Shown here piece by piece: positions 53,382-62,678 of a stretch of 64,000 bases of DNA; the first letter of the stretch is position 1, and each line of letters starts with the position of its first letter. The stretch lies in NCBI RefSeq assembly GCF_008369195.1, contig NZ_VOBC01000005.1:70658-134657 (forward strand), given 5' to 3'. Both the position numbers and the translations under genes were made by a program. Origin of the DNA: Sporosarcina sp. ANT_H38. GTDB taxonomy: Bacteria > Bacillota > Bacilli > Bacillales_A > Planococcaceae. The notes below the pieces were generated by a model. That model was not told the DNA's origin. It worked only from the letters and a program-made list of their open reading frames with translations, and ran no database searches.

Positions 53382-55012
53382 GGAAAAGAAAGTTAGGGTT
53401 GCTAGCACTAATGTTGCTTCTCGTTCTTTCGGCAGCGCTTGCCGCTTGCTCGTCAGATGCTGGCGAAGGCAAGAAGGAAGAAGGCAAAAAGGAAGAGGCC
53501 AATACTGAAGAAGCTAAAAACGTGAAAGATACATTGGTCTTCGGACGTGGTGGGGATTCAACTTCTCTTGATCCATCAAGGGTAACGGAAGGGGAATCCT
53601 TCAAAGTAACGGTTAATATTTACGAAACGCTTCTGAATTTCGGGGAGAGTGATACAGAAATTAATCCAGGACTTGCAACTGAATGGGAGCCAAGTGAAGA
53701 TGGTTTAACGTATACGTTCAAACTACGTGAAGGCGTTAAGTTCCATGATGGAACTGACTTCAATGCTGACGCGGTCGTAAAAAACTTCGAGCGTTGGGCA
53801 GGTGGGGATGCAGAAAAATTCCCATATTATAACACGACGTTCGGTGGTTTTAAAGGTGATGAAGGTCATGTTATTGAGTCGGTTACAGCAGACGGCGAAA
53901 ATACAGTCCTAATTAAATTAACACGCCCGCAAGCACCATTCCTTAAAAATATAGCAATGAGTATGTTTGCAATTGCAAGCCCAACTGCATTTGAATTAGG
54001 TGACGATCAATTAGAAAGAAACCCAGTAGGTACAGGCCCATTCAAGTTCGTAGAATGGAAACCAAATGAAACAATCACAATTGACAAATTTGATGACTAT
54101 TGGGATGCAGAACTACCAAAACTTAAAAGGATTATCTTCCGTTCAATTCCTGACAACTCTGCACGGTTGAATGAATTGATGTCTGGAAATATCGAACTTG
54201 CAGATGGCATTAATCCATCAGATGGCAAATCGATTGAGGATAATGATGAGCTTCAGTTATTTGAACGTCCATCTATGAACGTAGGCTATTTAGGTCTTAC
54301 AGTAACACGCCCTCCTTTCGATAAAAAAGAAGTGCGCCAAGCTTTTAACTATGCAATTGACAAACAATCAATTATTGATTCGTTCTTCGAAGGACGTGCG
54401 GATGTCGCGAAAAATCCGATGCCGCCATCTATTTCAGGCTATAACGATGATATCGAAGGATATGAATACAATCCTGAAAAAGCGAAAGAACTACTAAAAT
54501 CGGTAGGACTTGAAGACGGTTTTGAGATGGATCTATGGGCAATGCCGGTACCACGTCCATACATGCCAGATGGTAAAAAAGTTGCTGAAGTCATTCAGAA
54601 AAACCTTGCAGACATAGGCATTACTGCAAATATTGTTTCGCATGAATGGGCAACTTATCTTGACCTTGCAAGTAAAGGGGATGCAGATGCGTTTATGCTC
54701 GGCTGGACTGGGGATAACGGAGATGCAGATAACTTCCTATACGCTTTGCTAGATGAAGATAATATCGGTAGCAATAACTATACGTACTATAAAAATGACA
54801 AACTCCACGACATTCTTATCGCAGCACAAACTGAAATAAATGAAGATAAACGTATTGAATTGTACAAAGAAGCACAGGTCATCCTTCATGATGAAGCACC
54901 GTGGGTACCACTTGCTCACTCAACTCCGCTTCTTGGAGGATCTAAAGATTTAACAGGTTTCGTTCCAGGCCCAATTGCCTCGGATTTATTGTCGAAAGTA
55001 GAATTCAAGTAA
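53378..55012 (+). CDS. Peptide-binding lipoprotein (DppA/OppA, SBP_bac_5)
   Basis: A 544-aa solute-binding lipoprotein. Signal peptide with lipobox LAAC near residue 23, a short Lys/Glu/Gly-rich linker, then the SBP_bac_5 fold (SLDPSRVTEGESFKVTVNIYE, VGTGPFKFVEWKPNE, AFNYAIDKQSIIDSFF, GWTGDNGDADNFLYALL). Sequence suggests a dipeptide- or glutathione-type binder rather than long oligopeptides; specificity is not settled. The nearby gene at 50129 is a shortened paralogue. Confidence 0.93.
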   Translation: MRKRKLGLLALMLLLVLSAALAACSSDAGEGKKEEGKKEEANTEEAKNVKDTLVFGRGGDSTSLDPSRVTEGESFKVTVNIYETLLNFGESDTEINPGLATEWEPSEDGLTYTFKLREGVKFHDGTDFNADAVVKNFERWAGGDAEKFPYYNTTFGGFKGDEGHVIESVTADGENTVLIKLTRPQAPFLKNIAMSMFAIASPTAFELGDDQLERNPVGTGPFKFVEWKPNETITIDKFDDYWDAELPKLKRIIFRSIPDNSARLNELMSGNIELADGINPSDGKSIEDNDELQLFERPSMNVGYLGLTVTRPPFDKKEVRQAFNYAIDKQSIIDSFFEGRADVAKNPMPPSISGYNDDIEGYEYNPEKAKELLKSVGLEDGFEMDLWAMPVPRPYMPDGKKVAEVIQKNLADIGITANIVSHEWATYLDLASKGDADAFMLGWTGDNGDADNFLYALLDEDNIGSNNYTYYKNDKLHDILIAAQTEINEDKRIELYKEAQVILHDEAPWVPLAHSTPLLGGSKDLTGFVPGPIASDLLSKVEFK

Positions 55013-55014
55013 AA

Positions 55015-55080
55015 GTTTGTAAGAAATGGACGGAAAGGGAGAGGTCTTTCGGATTTCTTCCTTTTCTCTTTCATTTGATG
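55015..55080 (+). other. Intercistronic hairpin in the peptide ABC operon
   Basis: AAAGGGAGAGG pairs, with three G-U pairs, with a later CCTTTTCTCTTT stretch. It lies between the abundant binding protein and the permeases, where stabilising or partially terminating hairpins are common. No T-run. Confidence 0.4.
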
Positions 55081-55122
55081 GATACATATAAGTTGATAGA
55101 AGAGTTGGAGAGGTGAAAGATT

Positions 55123-56127
55123 ATGCTCAGCTACATTGGAAAAAGAATGCTGCAGCTCATTCCTGTCCTGCTTGGGATGACGTTTGTCGTATTTATGATT
55201 ATTCGTGCAATCCCGGGCAACCCTGCCCAAATTATTCTTGGACAGCAGGCGACTAAAGAGTCAGTCGAAGCGCTGACGATAAAGCTTGGTTTGGATAACC
55301 CTTGGTATGTTCAGTATTTCAAATACCTGGGTGATCTTTTTAAAGGGGATTTGGGTGAGTCGATGAGAACCCGAGCTCCTGTATCAGATGAAATATGGCC
55401 TTATTTAGCAGCAACGTTTGAATTGGCACTATTTGCTATCGTAATTGCAGTTATTATCGGTATCAATGCAGGGATTATCTCGGCATGGTTCCAAAACTCA
55501 TGGTTTGACTATACGGCGATGATTTTGGCGCTTGTTGGCGTGTCAATGCCTATTTTTTGGCTGGGTCTCATGGGGCAATGGGTTTTTTCTGTAGAAAATC
55601 CATGGTTACCGACTGGAGGGCGAGAGGAAGTACGAGATCCTATCAATGCCATAACGAATCTCTATGTGATCGACACGATTATTCAAGGGCGTTTTGATCA
55701 GTTATGGCAGGTTATCCGTCATCTTATTTTGCCGGGACTGGCACTGGCGACAATTCCGATGGCAATTATCGCACGGATGACCCGTTCAAGTATGCTAGAA
55801 GTAATGCGCTCAGATTATATTCGTACCGCACGGGCGAAAGGTCAAAAAATGTTTTGGGTCGTTTATAAGCATGCACTTAAAAATGCAATCATTCCGGTAT
55901 TAACAATTATTGGTCTGCAAATGGGGATGTTGCTTGGTGGTGCGATTTTAACAGAGACAATTTTTGCTTGGCCAGGCGTTGGGCGTTATATTTACGACGC
56001 AATTGGATTCCGAGATTATCCCGTCATTCAGTCATCGATTCTAATTGTGGCGCTCTTCTTTGTTATGATTAATCTACTTGTTGACTTGCTCTACAGTCTG
56101 ATTGATCCGAGGATTAAATATGATTGA
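55123..56127 (+). CDS. Peptide ABC transporter permease (DppB/OppB-like)
   Basis: A 334-aa permease with six hydrophobic segments. It starts LSYIGKRMLQLIPVLLGMTFVVF like DppB proteins and has the EAA coupling loop around MRSDYIRTARAKGQ. It forms the membrane channel with the next gene product. Ribosome site GGAGAGGTG. Overlaps the next open frame by four bases. Confidence 0.93.
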   Translation: MLSYIGKRMLQLIPVLLGMTFVVFMIIRAIPGNPAQIILGQQATKESVEALTIKLGLDNPWYVQYFKYLGDLFKGDLGESMRTRAPVSDEIWPYLAATFELALFAIVIAVIIGINAGIISAWFQNSWFDYTAMILALVGVSMPIFWLGLMGQWVFSVENPWLPTGGREEVRDPINAITNLYVIDTIIQGRFDQLWQVIRHLILPGLALATIPMAIIARMTRSSMLEVMRSDYIRTARAKGQKMFWVVYKHALKNAIIPVLTIIGLQMGMLLGGAILTETIFAWPGVGRYIYDAIGFRDYPVIQSSILIVALFFVMINLLVDLLYSLIDPRIKYD

Positions 56128-56144
56128 GGGAGGGGGAAGCGCTT

Positions 56145-57041
56145 ATGACTGAATTTGTACCTAAAGCCGACGGGATCGTGAAAGTTGAAATTGACAAAAC
56201 CGCAGGACCTTGGCGTGAAGCTTGGAATGGCTTTAAAAAGAGTAAAGTGGCAGTTGTCGGTATGGGTATCGTATTTTTCTTTATCTTGCTAGCTGTAATT
56301 GGTCCATTTATTGCTTTAGAGGGCATTAACGATCAAAAATTACCGGACCGACTTCTCCCTCCTTCCAGTGAATATTGGCTTGGTACAGATGATCTTGGAA
56401 GGGATATTCTTTCTCGAATTATCCATGGTGCGCGGATATCATTATGGGTTGGATTCTTTTCTGTTATCGGATCGGTAGTTGTAGGAAGTGCATTAGGTAT
56501 CATAGCGGGTTATTACGGTAGATGGGTTGATACGATTATTTCACGTGTATTCGACATCATGCTTGCATTTCCTTCTATCTTATTGGCCATTGCGATTGTT
56601 TCCGTACTTGGTCCGAGTCTGCGAAATGCGCTTATCGCAATCGCAATAATTAATATACCGAACTTTGGAAGGCTCATTCGTTCAAAAGTATTAAGTATTA
56701 AAGAAGATGAATATATTACTGCTGCAAAGGGAATTGGTATGAAAGATGCAAGGATTCTATTTTCCCACATATTACCGAACTCTATGGCGCCGGTAATTGT
56801 TCAAGGAACACTAGCAATTGCAACGGCAATCCTTGAAGCAGCTGCACTAGGGTTTTTGGGACTTGGTGCAGAAGCGCCGATGCCCGAGTGGGGGAAAATG
56901 TTAGCAGATTCAAAAAGCTATCTCCATTCAGCCCCATGGACGATGATTTTCCCAGGTATGGCAATTATGCTTACCGTGCTGGGCTTTAACTTAATGGGTG
57001 ATGGTTTACGTGATGCACTCGATCCTAAGATGAAGAGTTAA
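56145..57041 (+). CDS. Peptide ABC transporter permease (DppC/OppC-like)
   Basis: A 298-aa permease with six hydrophobic segments and the EAA loop SIKEDEYITAAKGIGMKDAR. GTDDLGRDILSRIIHGARISL is characteristic of DppC proteins. ATG 56145 follows GAGGGAGGGGG; the frame is open to 56124. Last gene of the operon, followed by a terminator. Confidence 0.93.
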   Translation: MTEFVPKADGIVKVEIDKTAGPWREAWNGFKKSKVAVVGMGIVFFFILLAVIGPFIALEGINDQKLPDRLLPPSSEYWLGTDDLGRDILSRIIHGARISLWVGFFSVIGSVVVGSALGIIAGYYGRWVDTIISRVFDIMLAFPSILLAIAIVSVLGPSLRNALIAIAIINIPNFGRLIRSKVLSIKEDEYITAAKGIGMKDARILFSHILPNSMAPVIVQGTLAIATAILEAAALGFLGLGAEAPMPEWGKMLADSKSYLHSAPWTMIFPGMAIMLTVLGFNLMGDGLRDALDPKMKS

Positions 57042-57048
57042 GATAAAG

Positions 57049-57096
57049 AAAATGTCCCGTAAGCCGACGATTTCACCGGTTTACGGGACATTTTTA
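57049..57096 (+). terminator. Terminator of the peptide ABC operon
   Basis: AAATGTCCCGTAAGCCG/CCGGTTTACGGGACATTT long hairpin followed by TTTTT, eight bases after the stop codon. Confidence 0.9.
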
Positions 57097-57124
57097 TAGT
57101 TTGTTGTCTTTATAGATTGAAAGA

Positions 57125-57307
57125 GTGATTCCATTTAATACCGCTTAGGGCTGCACTCTGTTGGCCTAAGCAATCGAGAGGGATTGAAAACTGTATCCCT
57201 CCTTGTTGCGACAAGAAGTCACGAACTTAAACTGCCTTCCTGTAAGGTGGCAATACTGTGTTCAATTACGTACCCCGATTCCTGCGACTGGATAAACTGC
57301 GCTATTC
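57125..57307. repeat. Gene-end repeat unit with GAGGGAT palindrome
   Basis: CTTAGG/CCTAAG hairpin (57144-57170), GAGGGAT/ATCCCTC palindrome (57178-57201) followed by CTTGTTGC as at 40721, and a final CTGCGCTATTCTTA just before the ygaE stop codon. Confidence 0.5.
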
Positions 57308-58390
57308 TTAATAAATTTCTTCACTCAGTTTCGAATTCACTTTATTGTTATGATACTTCTGAAATAGAACAATCAGCTTGTCAAAGTGTTCAAGTTGCTC
57401 TTCGTAATTAAAGATAGATGACAGGATATGAAGGAGATGATAGGCGGAAAATTCTTCTTCCTCTTTCGCAAGTGCAATCTCCATTGCAAATATCTCCATT
57501 ACTTCATGGCGTTGAATATATTCGTCATTTGGACTCATGCTTACTATGTCAGGCTTAAGCTTCCCGACGAACTTCAAATGGAGCTGTTCGTGGTAAGTAA
57601 GCAAGGAATCCAAACGTTCCTGTACCATCATCCGGAAATGCTCCGGCAAATCGATCAGCTCATTTTCGAACTGATGAAGCCTTTTTAATACATCGTAACT
57701 GCTCTTAGAAGTTGCAACCATCTGTCTGTAAACGACAAGCTTTCTCGCTTTCGATCTTGTACTCTTTTTAAAGTAGTTTTGTTCCTCTTTAAATAGGATA
57801 TAAAGTTGGTCTACTTGAGAGAGTCGTTCCTTCAATTTGTTCAGTGATTTCTTTGTTGCTAAATGATCGGAAGCCTGTCGTCCAGCTAGGCGGGTCCAAC
57901 GAATGATTTCGTCTTGTGCCTGGTGGATAGACTCAAATAATTTCGTTTCATACTTCGGTGGCATGAAAAGTAAGTTAACAACAAAAGCTGCAAGAATCCC
58001 AATAATCAGCGTCAAAAAACGCAACAGTGCGAATGACAAAAAATCTTCGCCTTTGATTTCCATAATAGAGATCATCACAACAAGAGCCATGGAAATCGAT
58101 TTTTCAAGCCCAAATTTAATCATAATCAAAATGATAATAACTGTTGCAAGTCCAATGAAGGCTAGCTGATTTCCAAACAGGAGAACGAATAAGACCGCAA
58201 CTACTGCGCCTATGACATTGCCTTGTATCTGTTCGATAATTGTTAAATACGATCTATAGATAGAAGGTTGGATGGCAAAGATGGCCGCGATTCCTGCGAA
58301 TAATGGATGTGGCATTTGTAAAACCTCTGCAAGGAACAATGCGAACACAATCGCAATGCCCGTTTTCAAAATGCGGGCACCAAGTATCAT
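57308..58390 (-). CDS. ygaE: Aromatic acid exporter family (UPF0421) membrane protein YgaE
   Basis: A 360-aa protein with four to five N-terminal hydrophobic segments (residues 1-150) and a long helical cytoplasmic C-terminus, the layout of the aromatic acid exporter/UPF0421 family. LGARILKTGIAIVFALFLAE and GIAAIFAIQPSIYRS are family landmarks. Substrate unproven. ATG 58390 follows AAAGGAT. Position next to the aminomutase gene matches B. subtilis ygaE-gsaB. Confidence 0.87.
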   Translation of the reverse strand: MILGARILKTGIAIVFALFLAEVLQMPHPLFAGIAAIFAIQPSIYRSYLTIIEQIQGNVIGAVVAVLFVLLFGNQLAFIGLATVIIILIMIKFGLEKSISMALVVMISIMEIKGEDFLSFALLRFLTLIIGILAAFVVNLLFMPPKYETKLFESIHQAQDEIIRWTRLAGRQASDHLATKKSLNKLKERLSQVDQLYILFKEEQNYFKKSTRSKARKLVVYRQMVATSKSSYDVLKRLHQFENELIDLPEHFRMMVQERLDSLLTYHEQLHLKFVGKLKPDIVSMSPNDEYIQRHEVMEIFAMEIALAKEEEEFSAYHLLHILSSIFNYEEQLEHFDKLIVLFQKYHNNKVNSKLSEEIY

Positions 58391-58637
58391 AGGGGTTATC
58401 CTTTCTAATCAAATACGCCTTGGCGTATTTGCGCCCAGACTTTTATCGAGCGTGCTCGATAAATACCACTTAAAAGTCTTTGGCATCCGTCGGGGACTGT
58501 AACTTCATTTAGCTAGAGTTTTCCTCTACCAAGTTGTATGGCTTTTTTGCAAATTCATATCACTTTATAAAAGGGGATACTTCGTTAAATGAAGTTAAAG
58601 CTGTTTTTCGCTACTGTACCTTAACTATACGGTGCGG
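58391..58637. repeat. Intergenic palindromic repeats
   Basis: CAAATACGCC/GGCGTATTTG palindrome (58410-58431), then AGACTTTT/AAAAGTCT enclosing ATCGAGC/GCTCGAT (about 58437-58482). The first unit recurs inverted at 50076-50107. AACTTCATTTAGC/GTTAAATGAAGTT is a further inverted pair (58502-58594). No gene. Confidence 0.55.
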
Positions 58638-59942
58638 TCAACCGTTTATTGAATCTGCAAGTTCTTTGAATGAATGATCAACTGCAACCAGTGTATCCAT
58701 AATGTCTTTTTCAGTATGTGCAGTTGTTAAGAACCATGCTTCATACTTCGATGGCGCAAGATTGATACCGTTTTTTAACATCAATTTGAAGAACTTGGCG
58801 AATACGTTGCCGTCAGTTGCTTCAGCCTGTTCGTAGTTTTCTACTTTTACGTCCGTAAAGAACAACGTAAGAGCTCCTCCAAGACGGTTTGTCGTTAATG
58901 TAATTCCGTGCTCTTTTGCAGATGTTAAAATGCCCTCTTCAAGAATAGCACCTAGACGATCCATTTCTTCATAGATACCAGGCGTTTGAAGAACTTCAAG
59001 AAGCGCGATTCCCGCTAACATGGAAGCTGGATTCCCGGCCATTGTACCCGCTTGATAAGCAGGACCTAGTGGAGCGACTTGTTCCATGATCTCTTTTTTT
59101 CCACCGTAACCGCCAATTGGTAAGCCGCCGCCAATAATTTTTCCGAATGCAGTAAGATCGGGTGTTAAACCGAGCAAATCTTGTGCGCCGCCGTAGTGGA
59201 AACGGAATGCAGTAATTACTTCATCATAAACGATCAAAGCGCCTTTTTCGGCTGCGATATCGTGGACGAGTGGTAAGAACCCTTCTTTTGGTTCAACAAT
59301 GCCGAAGTTCCCAACGATTGGCTCGACTAGGATACACGCAATCTGGTCGCCCCATTTTTCCATAGCTTCTATATAAGCATCAGGATTGTTAAATGGAATT
59401 GTAATCACTTCTTTAGCAATCGACTCTGGTACACCTGCAGAATCTGGCGTGCCGAGCGTTGCGGGGCCGGAACCTGCTGCAACAAGAACAAGATCTGAAT
59501 GGCCATGGTAGCAGCCTGCGAATTTCATGATTTTTGTTCGGCCTGTATAAGCGCGAGAAACTCGAATTGTCGTCATTACAGCTTCTGTCCCAGAGTTTAC
59601 AAAGCGTACTTTATCCATTCTTGGCATTGCTTCCTTCAACATTTTTGCAAACTTCACTTCGTGTCGAGTAGGCGTTCCGTATAACAGACCTGTTTGCGCA
59701 GCTTTAACGATTGCTTCAGTAATATGTGGATGGGCATGACCCGTAATAATTGGTCCATATGCAGCAAGATAGTCGATGTATTTATTGCCGTCGACATCCC
59801 AGAAGTAAGCGCCTTCTGCACGTTCCATTACTGTAGGAGCTCCGCCACCAACTGCATGGTATCCGCGTGATGGGCTATTTACCCCTCCTACGATATGTTC
59901 GCAAGCTTCATTATAGATTTCCTCTGAATTCGTTCTGATCAT
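58638..59942 (-). CDS. gsaB: Glutamate-1-semialdehyde 2,1-aminomutase (GsaB/HemL2)
   Basis: A 434-aa PLP enzyme converting glutamate-1-semialdehyde to 5-aminolevulinate for haem synthesis. PLP lysine in [20 protein letters not shown]-type start replaced by [20 protein letters not shown], and [10 protein letters not shown]. This is the second aminomutase paralogue of Bacillales, outside the hem operon; position between ygaE and ygaF matches B. subtilis gsaB. ATG 59942 follows CGGAGGA. Confidence 0.92.
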   Translation of the reverse strand: MIRTNSEEIYNEACEHIVGGVNSPSRGYHAVGGGAPTVMERAEGAYFWDVDGNKYIDYLAAYGPIITGHAHPHITEAIVKAAQTGLLYGTPTRHEVKFAKMLKEAMPRMDKVRFVNSGTEAVMTTIRVSRAYTGRTKIMKFAGCYHGHSDLVLVAAGSGPATLGTPDSAGVPESIAKEVITIPFNNPDAYIEAMEKWGDQIACILVEPIVGNFGIVEPKEGFLPLVHDIAAEKGALIVYDEVITAFRFHYGGAQDLLGLTPDLTAFGKIIGGGLPIGGYGGKKEIMEQVAPLGPAYQAGTMAGNPASMLAGIALLEVLQTPGIYEEMDRLGAILEEGILTSAKEHGITLTTNRLGGALTLFFTDVKVENYEQAEATDGNVFAKFFKLMLKNGINLAPSKYEAWFLTTAHTEKDIMDTLVAVDHSFKELADSING

Positions 59943-60068
59943 TTCAATTCCTCCGTTCAATTCATTACCCTCTCTATTCTAAACATAATGGTGCAGATAG
60001 CCAAAGAATTTGAAACTAGAGGGCGCGTTCTGTACGATTAAGGAAAGAATATATTGGAGGAATGGATA

Positions 60069-60545
60069 ATGACGACACTTGAAGGTATGCATGCACCGGA
60101 ATTTACATTGCCAAAAGAGAATGGGGAAATGATTTCACTAAAAGACTTTGCAGGTGAAAAGTATGTCGTCCTCTATTTTTATCCGAAAGATTCAACGCCT
60201 GGCTGTACAACGCAAGCATGTGACTTCCGCGATTCGTATGAAGATTTTAGTAAGTTGAATGCTGTTGTACTTGGCGTGAGTCCGGATAGCGAAGCAACAC
60301 ATAAGAAATTTATTGGAAAGCACGGCTTGCCGTTCTCTTTGTTGGTGGATGAAGAGCATATAGTTGCTGAAAAATACGATGTCTGGAAACTGAAAAAGAT
60401 GTTCGGTAAAGAGTATATGGGTATTGAGCGTTCTACATTCTTGATTGATCCGACAGGGACGGTCGTAAAAGAGTGGCGAAAAGTGAAGGTAGAAGGGCAT
60501 ATAAATGAAGCACTTGCGACACTAGAACAACTAACGCAATCTTGA
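60069..60545 (+). CDS. ygaF: Thiol peroxiredoxin BCP/PrxQ type (YgaF)
   Basis: A 158-aa thioredoxin-dependent peroxidase. Peroxidatic Cys in PKDSTPGCTTQACDFRD, with the resolving Cys five residues on, the alpha2-type of PrxQ. Reduces hydroperoxides in the cytoplasm. ATG 60069 follows TTGGAGGA. Twelve bases separate it from the dehydrogenase gene, suggesting an operon. Oxidative stress theme with perR nearby; no PerR box was recognised upstream. Confidence 0.93.
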   Translation: MTTLEGMHAPEFTLPKENGEMISLKDFAGEKYVVLYFYPKDSTPGCTTQACDFRDSYEDFSKLNAVVLGVSPDSEATHKKFIGKHGLPFSLLVDEEHIVAEKYDVWKLKKMFGKEYMGIERSTFLIDPTGTVVKEWRKVKVEGHINEALATLEQLTQS

Positions 60546-60557
60546 GGGGGAAGAGTA

Positions 60558-61502
60558 ATGGAGGTGTTATTTACATTTGATATGAAGAAACATCAGGAAG
60601 AGGGGCTTATCACTAGGTTTCCTGAAGTAAGATTTCATTTCAATAAAAAACCAGAGGATAAGGAAATTCAGACGGCAACTATTATCGTAACGTATGGTGT
60701 TGATATAGACACTACTTTGCTTGATCGTGCAAAGTCACTACAATGGATTATGGTTGCGTCGGCGGGCGTTGAAAAAATGCCACTCGCTGAAATAGCTGAA
60801 CGGAATATCATGATGACGAACGTACGGGGCATTCATAAAACACCGATGGCGGAATCAGTACTTGCGCATATACTATCACTACAACGGTCGTTACCGCTCA
60901 TGTACGAACGACAACGGTCGAAAGAGTGGAATCGGAAAGTCGGTTCTACTGAATTGAAAGGATCGACCGCACTTATCCTTGGACCTGGTGCCATTGGTTC
61001 TGAAATAGGACGCTTACTTCAAGCATTTGGTGTGTCTACAATTGGGTGTAACAGATCCGGTAGGGTAAGCGAATCTATGGATGAAACGATAAAGTTTGAA
61101 GCTTTAATGGATAGATTGGGAGAAGCAGATTTTGTTATTACTGTTTTACCGAGTACGTTGGAAACAGAGGGGCTACTAACCGCAGCGCATTTTAAAGCTA
61201 TGAAGGACAATGCAGTTTTCATGAACTTTGGCCGAGGAGACCTTTTCGGGGAAACGACCCTAGTGGCGGCATTGAAAAATAACGAAATTAGGCATGCTGT
61301 GCTCGATGTATTCGAAACGGAACCACTATCTGTTGATAATGAATTATGGAGTATGTCGAATTGCACGGTGTCCCCACATGTTTCAAGTCTTTCTGGAAAA
61401 TATGTTGAAAGAGCTCTCGTTATATTTGAAGAAAACTTGGACAAGTGGCAACAGGGGGATATGGATCTTGTTAACTTGATTGACATGAAACTGGGCTACT
61501 GA
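60558..61502 (+). CDS. D-2-hydroxyacid dehydrogenase family protein
   Basis: A 314-aa NAD-binding dehydrogenase of the D-isomer-specific 2-hydroxyacid family. Substrate-domain VASAGVEKMPL, the cofactor motif LGPGAIGSEIGRLL, the catalytic Arg in NFGRGDLFG, Glu in FETEPL and His in VSPHVSSLSG. The native 2-oxoacid is unknown. It lies between ygaF and perR, where B. subtilis has no gene as I recall. Ribosome site GAGGGGGA. Confidence 0.88.
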   Translation: MEVLFTFDMKKHQEEGLITRFPEVRFHFNKKPEDKEIQTATIIVTYGVDIDTTLLDRAKSLQWIMVASAGVEKMPLAEIAERNIMMTNVRGIHKTPMAESVLAHILSLQRSLPLMYERQRSKEWNRKVGSTELKGSTALILGPGAIGSEIGRLLQAFGVSTIGCNRSGRVSESMDETIKFEALMDRLGEADFVITVLPSTLETEGLLTAAHFKAMKDNAVFMNFGRGDLFGETTLVAALKNNEIRHAVLDVFETEPLSVDNELWSMSNCTVSPHVSSLSGKYVERALVIFEENLDKWQQGDMDLVNLIDMKLGY

Positions 61503-61597
61503 AAAGGAATTATATATGTTTAAGTATTGAATGCACCATATTAATTAGGTGTATGGGATGAATAGACATAAATGAAGTTGTTTGTACAGCGCTTTAG

Positions 61598-61627
61598 TTG
61601 ACATATGGATCCTACTTTAAGTAAACT
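61598..61627 (+). promoter_or_regulatory. perR promoter
   Basis: TTGACA (61598-61603), 18-bp spacer, TAAACT (61622-61627). The PerR box follows within three bases. Confidence 0.55.
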
Positions 61628-61629
61628 AA

Positions 61630-61644
61630 TGATAATAATTATAA
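61630..61644 (+). promoter_or_regulatory. PerR box (autoregulation)
   Basis: TGATAATAATTATAA, 13 of 14 matches to the 7-1-7 PerR consensus TTATAATNATTATAA. It overlaps the predicted transcription start of perR. Confidence 0.8.
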
Positions 61645-61677
61645 AGTAAGAATCCTTATGGATAGAGGTGCATAGCG

Positions 61678-62121
61678 ATGTCAGAAGTTAGATTGAAAGA
61701 CGCGCTGGACACATTGAAAAAAAGTGGCGTCAGAATTACGCCGCAGAGGCATGCGATTTTAGAGTATCTTATCTCAACTGAGTCACATCCGACGGCTGAT
61801 GATATATATAAAGCGCTTGAAAGTGATTTTCCTAACATGAGCGTTGCAACGGTCTACAATAACCTTCGTGTATTCCTAAATGCGAGACTTATTAAGGAAC
61901 TAACCTATGGAGATGCTTCGAGCCGTTTTGACTTTGTAACTCATGATCACTATCATATCATCTGTAACGAATGCGGAACGATTGTTGATTTTCATCATCC
62001 TGGACTTCAAGAGGTAGAACGTTTAGCTTCTCATGTAACAGGATTCAATGTGAATTCCCATCGTCTAGAAGTATATGGTACATGTCCCTCATGTGCTTCA
62101 CACGTAGTAAGTGCCAATTAA
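61678..62121 (+). CDS. perR: Peroxide-responsive repressor PerR
   Basis: A 147-aa Fur-family repressor. With Fe2+ bound, H2O2 oxidises His37 or His91 and releases DNA. All regulatory metal ligands fall at the B. subtilis positions: His37, Asp85, His91, His93 and Asp104. The structural zinc has Cys96, Cys99, Cys136 and Cys139. The winged-helix domain carries [13 protein letters not shown] PerR box upstream indicates autoregulation. Ribosome site AGAGGTG. Confidence 0.96.
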   Translation: MSEVRLKDALDTLKKSGVRITPQRHAILEYLISTESHPTADDIYKALESDFPNMSVATVYNNLRVFLNARLIKELTYGDASSRFDFVTHDHYHIICNECGTIVDFHHPGLQEVERLASHVTGFNVNSHRLEVYGTCPSCASHVVSAN

Positions 62122-62172
62122 AAAAAGCGTCCTATACTCCTTCCGTGAAGGTTGTATCGGACGCTTTCTTTT
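62120..62172. terminator. Bidirectional terminator
   Basis: AAAAAAGCGTCC/GGACGCTTTCTTTT hairpin overlapping the convergent ends of perR and ygzB. Confidence 0.85.
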
Positions 62173-62551
62173 ATTCCTTGGGATTTTCTTTTTCAGCAAC
62201 AGTTGTGCTCTTCGTTCTATTATATGATACGTCGAACTCTTTACCTTCTAATGTAGGGTCAAGTGTAAGGGGCTCTCGGCAATGCCCGCACATATCAACG
62301 CGCCCAAGCATTTTTGTGTGCTTACCACAACTTGGACAGACGATTTGAACGGCTCGCGTAGACAATGATCCAATCCATGCATAAACAACCGTACTGCCAA
62401 GAATGGCAAGGACTCCAAGAAACATGAAGATTAGCATAACGATTTCATATTTTCTGAAGAAAATTCCGATATACATAATGACGACCCCGGCAAATATTAA
62501 AGCAAGGGCGAATGATCGTATCCTATTTATCTTATTTTTATAGGGTTTCAT
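62171..62551 (-). CDS. ygzB: UPF0295 family membrane protein YgzB
   Basis: A 126-aa protein with two hydrophobic segments (about residues 11-32 and 38-60) and a cytoplasmic zinc ribbon, CPSC and CGHC. Matches YgzB of Bacillus; function unknown. Convergent with perR, as in B. subtilis. A ribosome site AAGGAGGTACG precedes ATG 62551. Confidence 0.92.
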   Translation of the reverse strand: MKPYKNKINRIRSFALALIFAGVVIMYIGIFFRKYEIVMLIFMFLGVLAILGSTVVYAWIGSLSTRAVQIVCPSCGKHTKMLGRVDMCGHCREPLTLDPTLEGKEFDVSYNRTKSTTVAEKENPKE

Positions 62552-62678
62552 CCAACGTACCTCCTTGATATATCCTCAACAACTATATCATATATTTTGT
62601 TTTCTACGTTATTTTACCTTCTTGAATAAAGGATATCCTTGCCACTTCGTCGAAAGGAAATGACAGGGAGGTGTGTTA

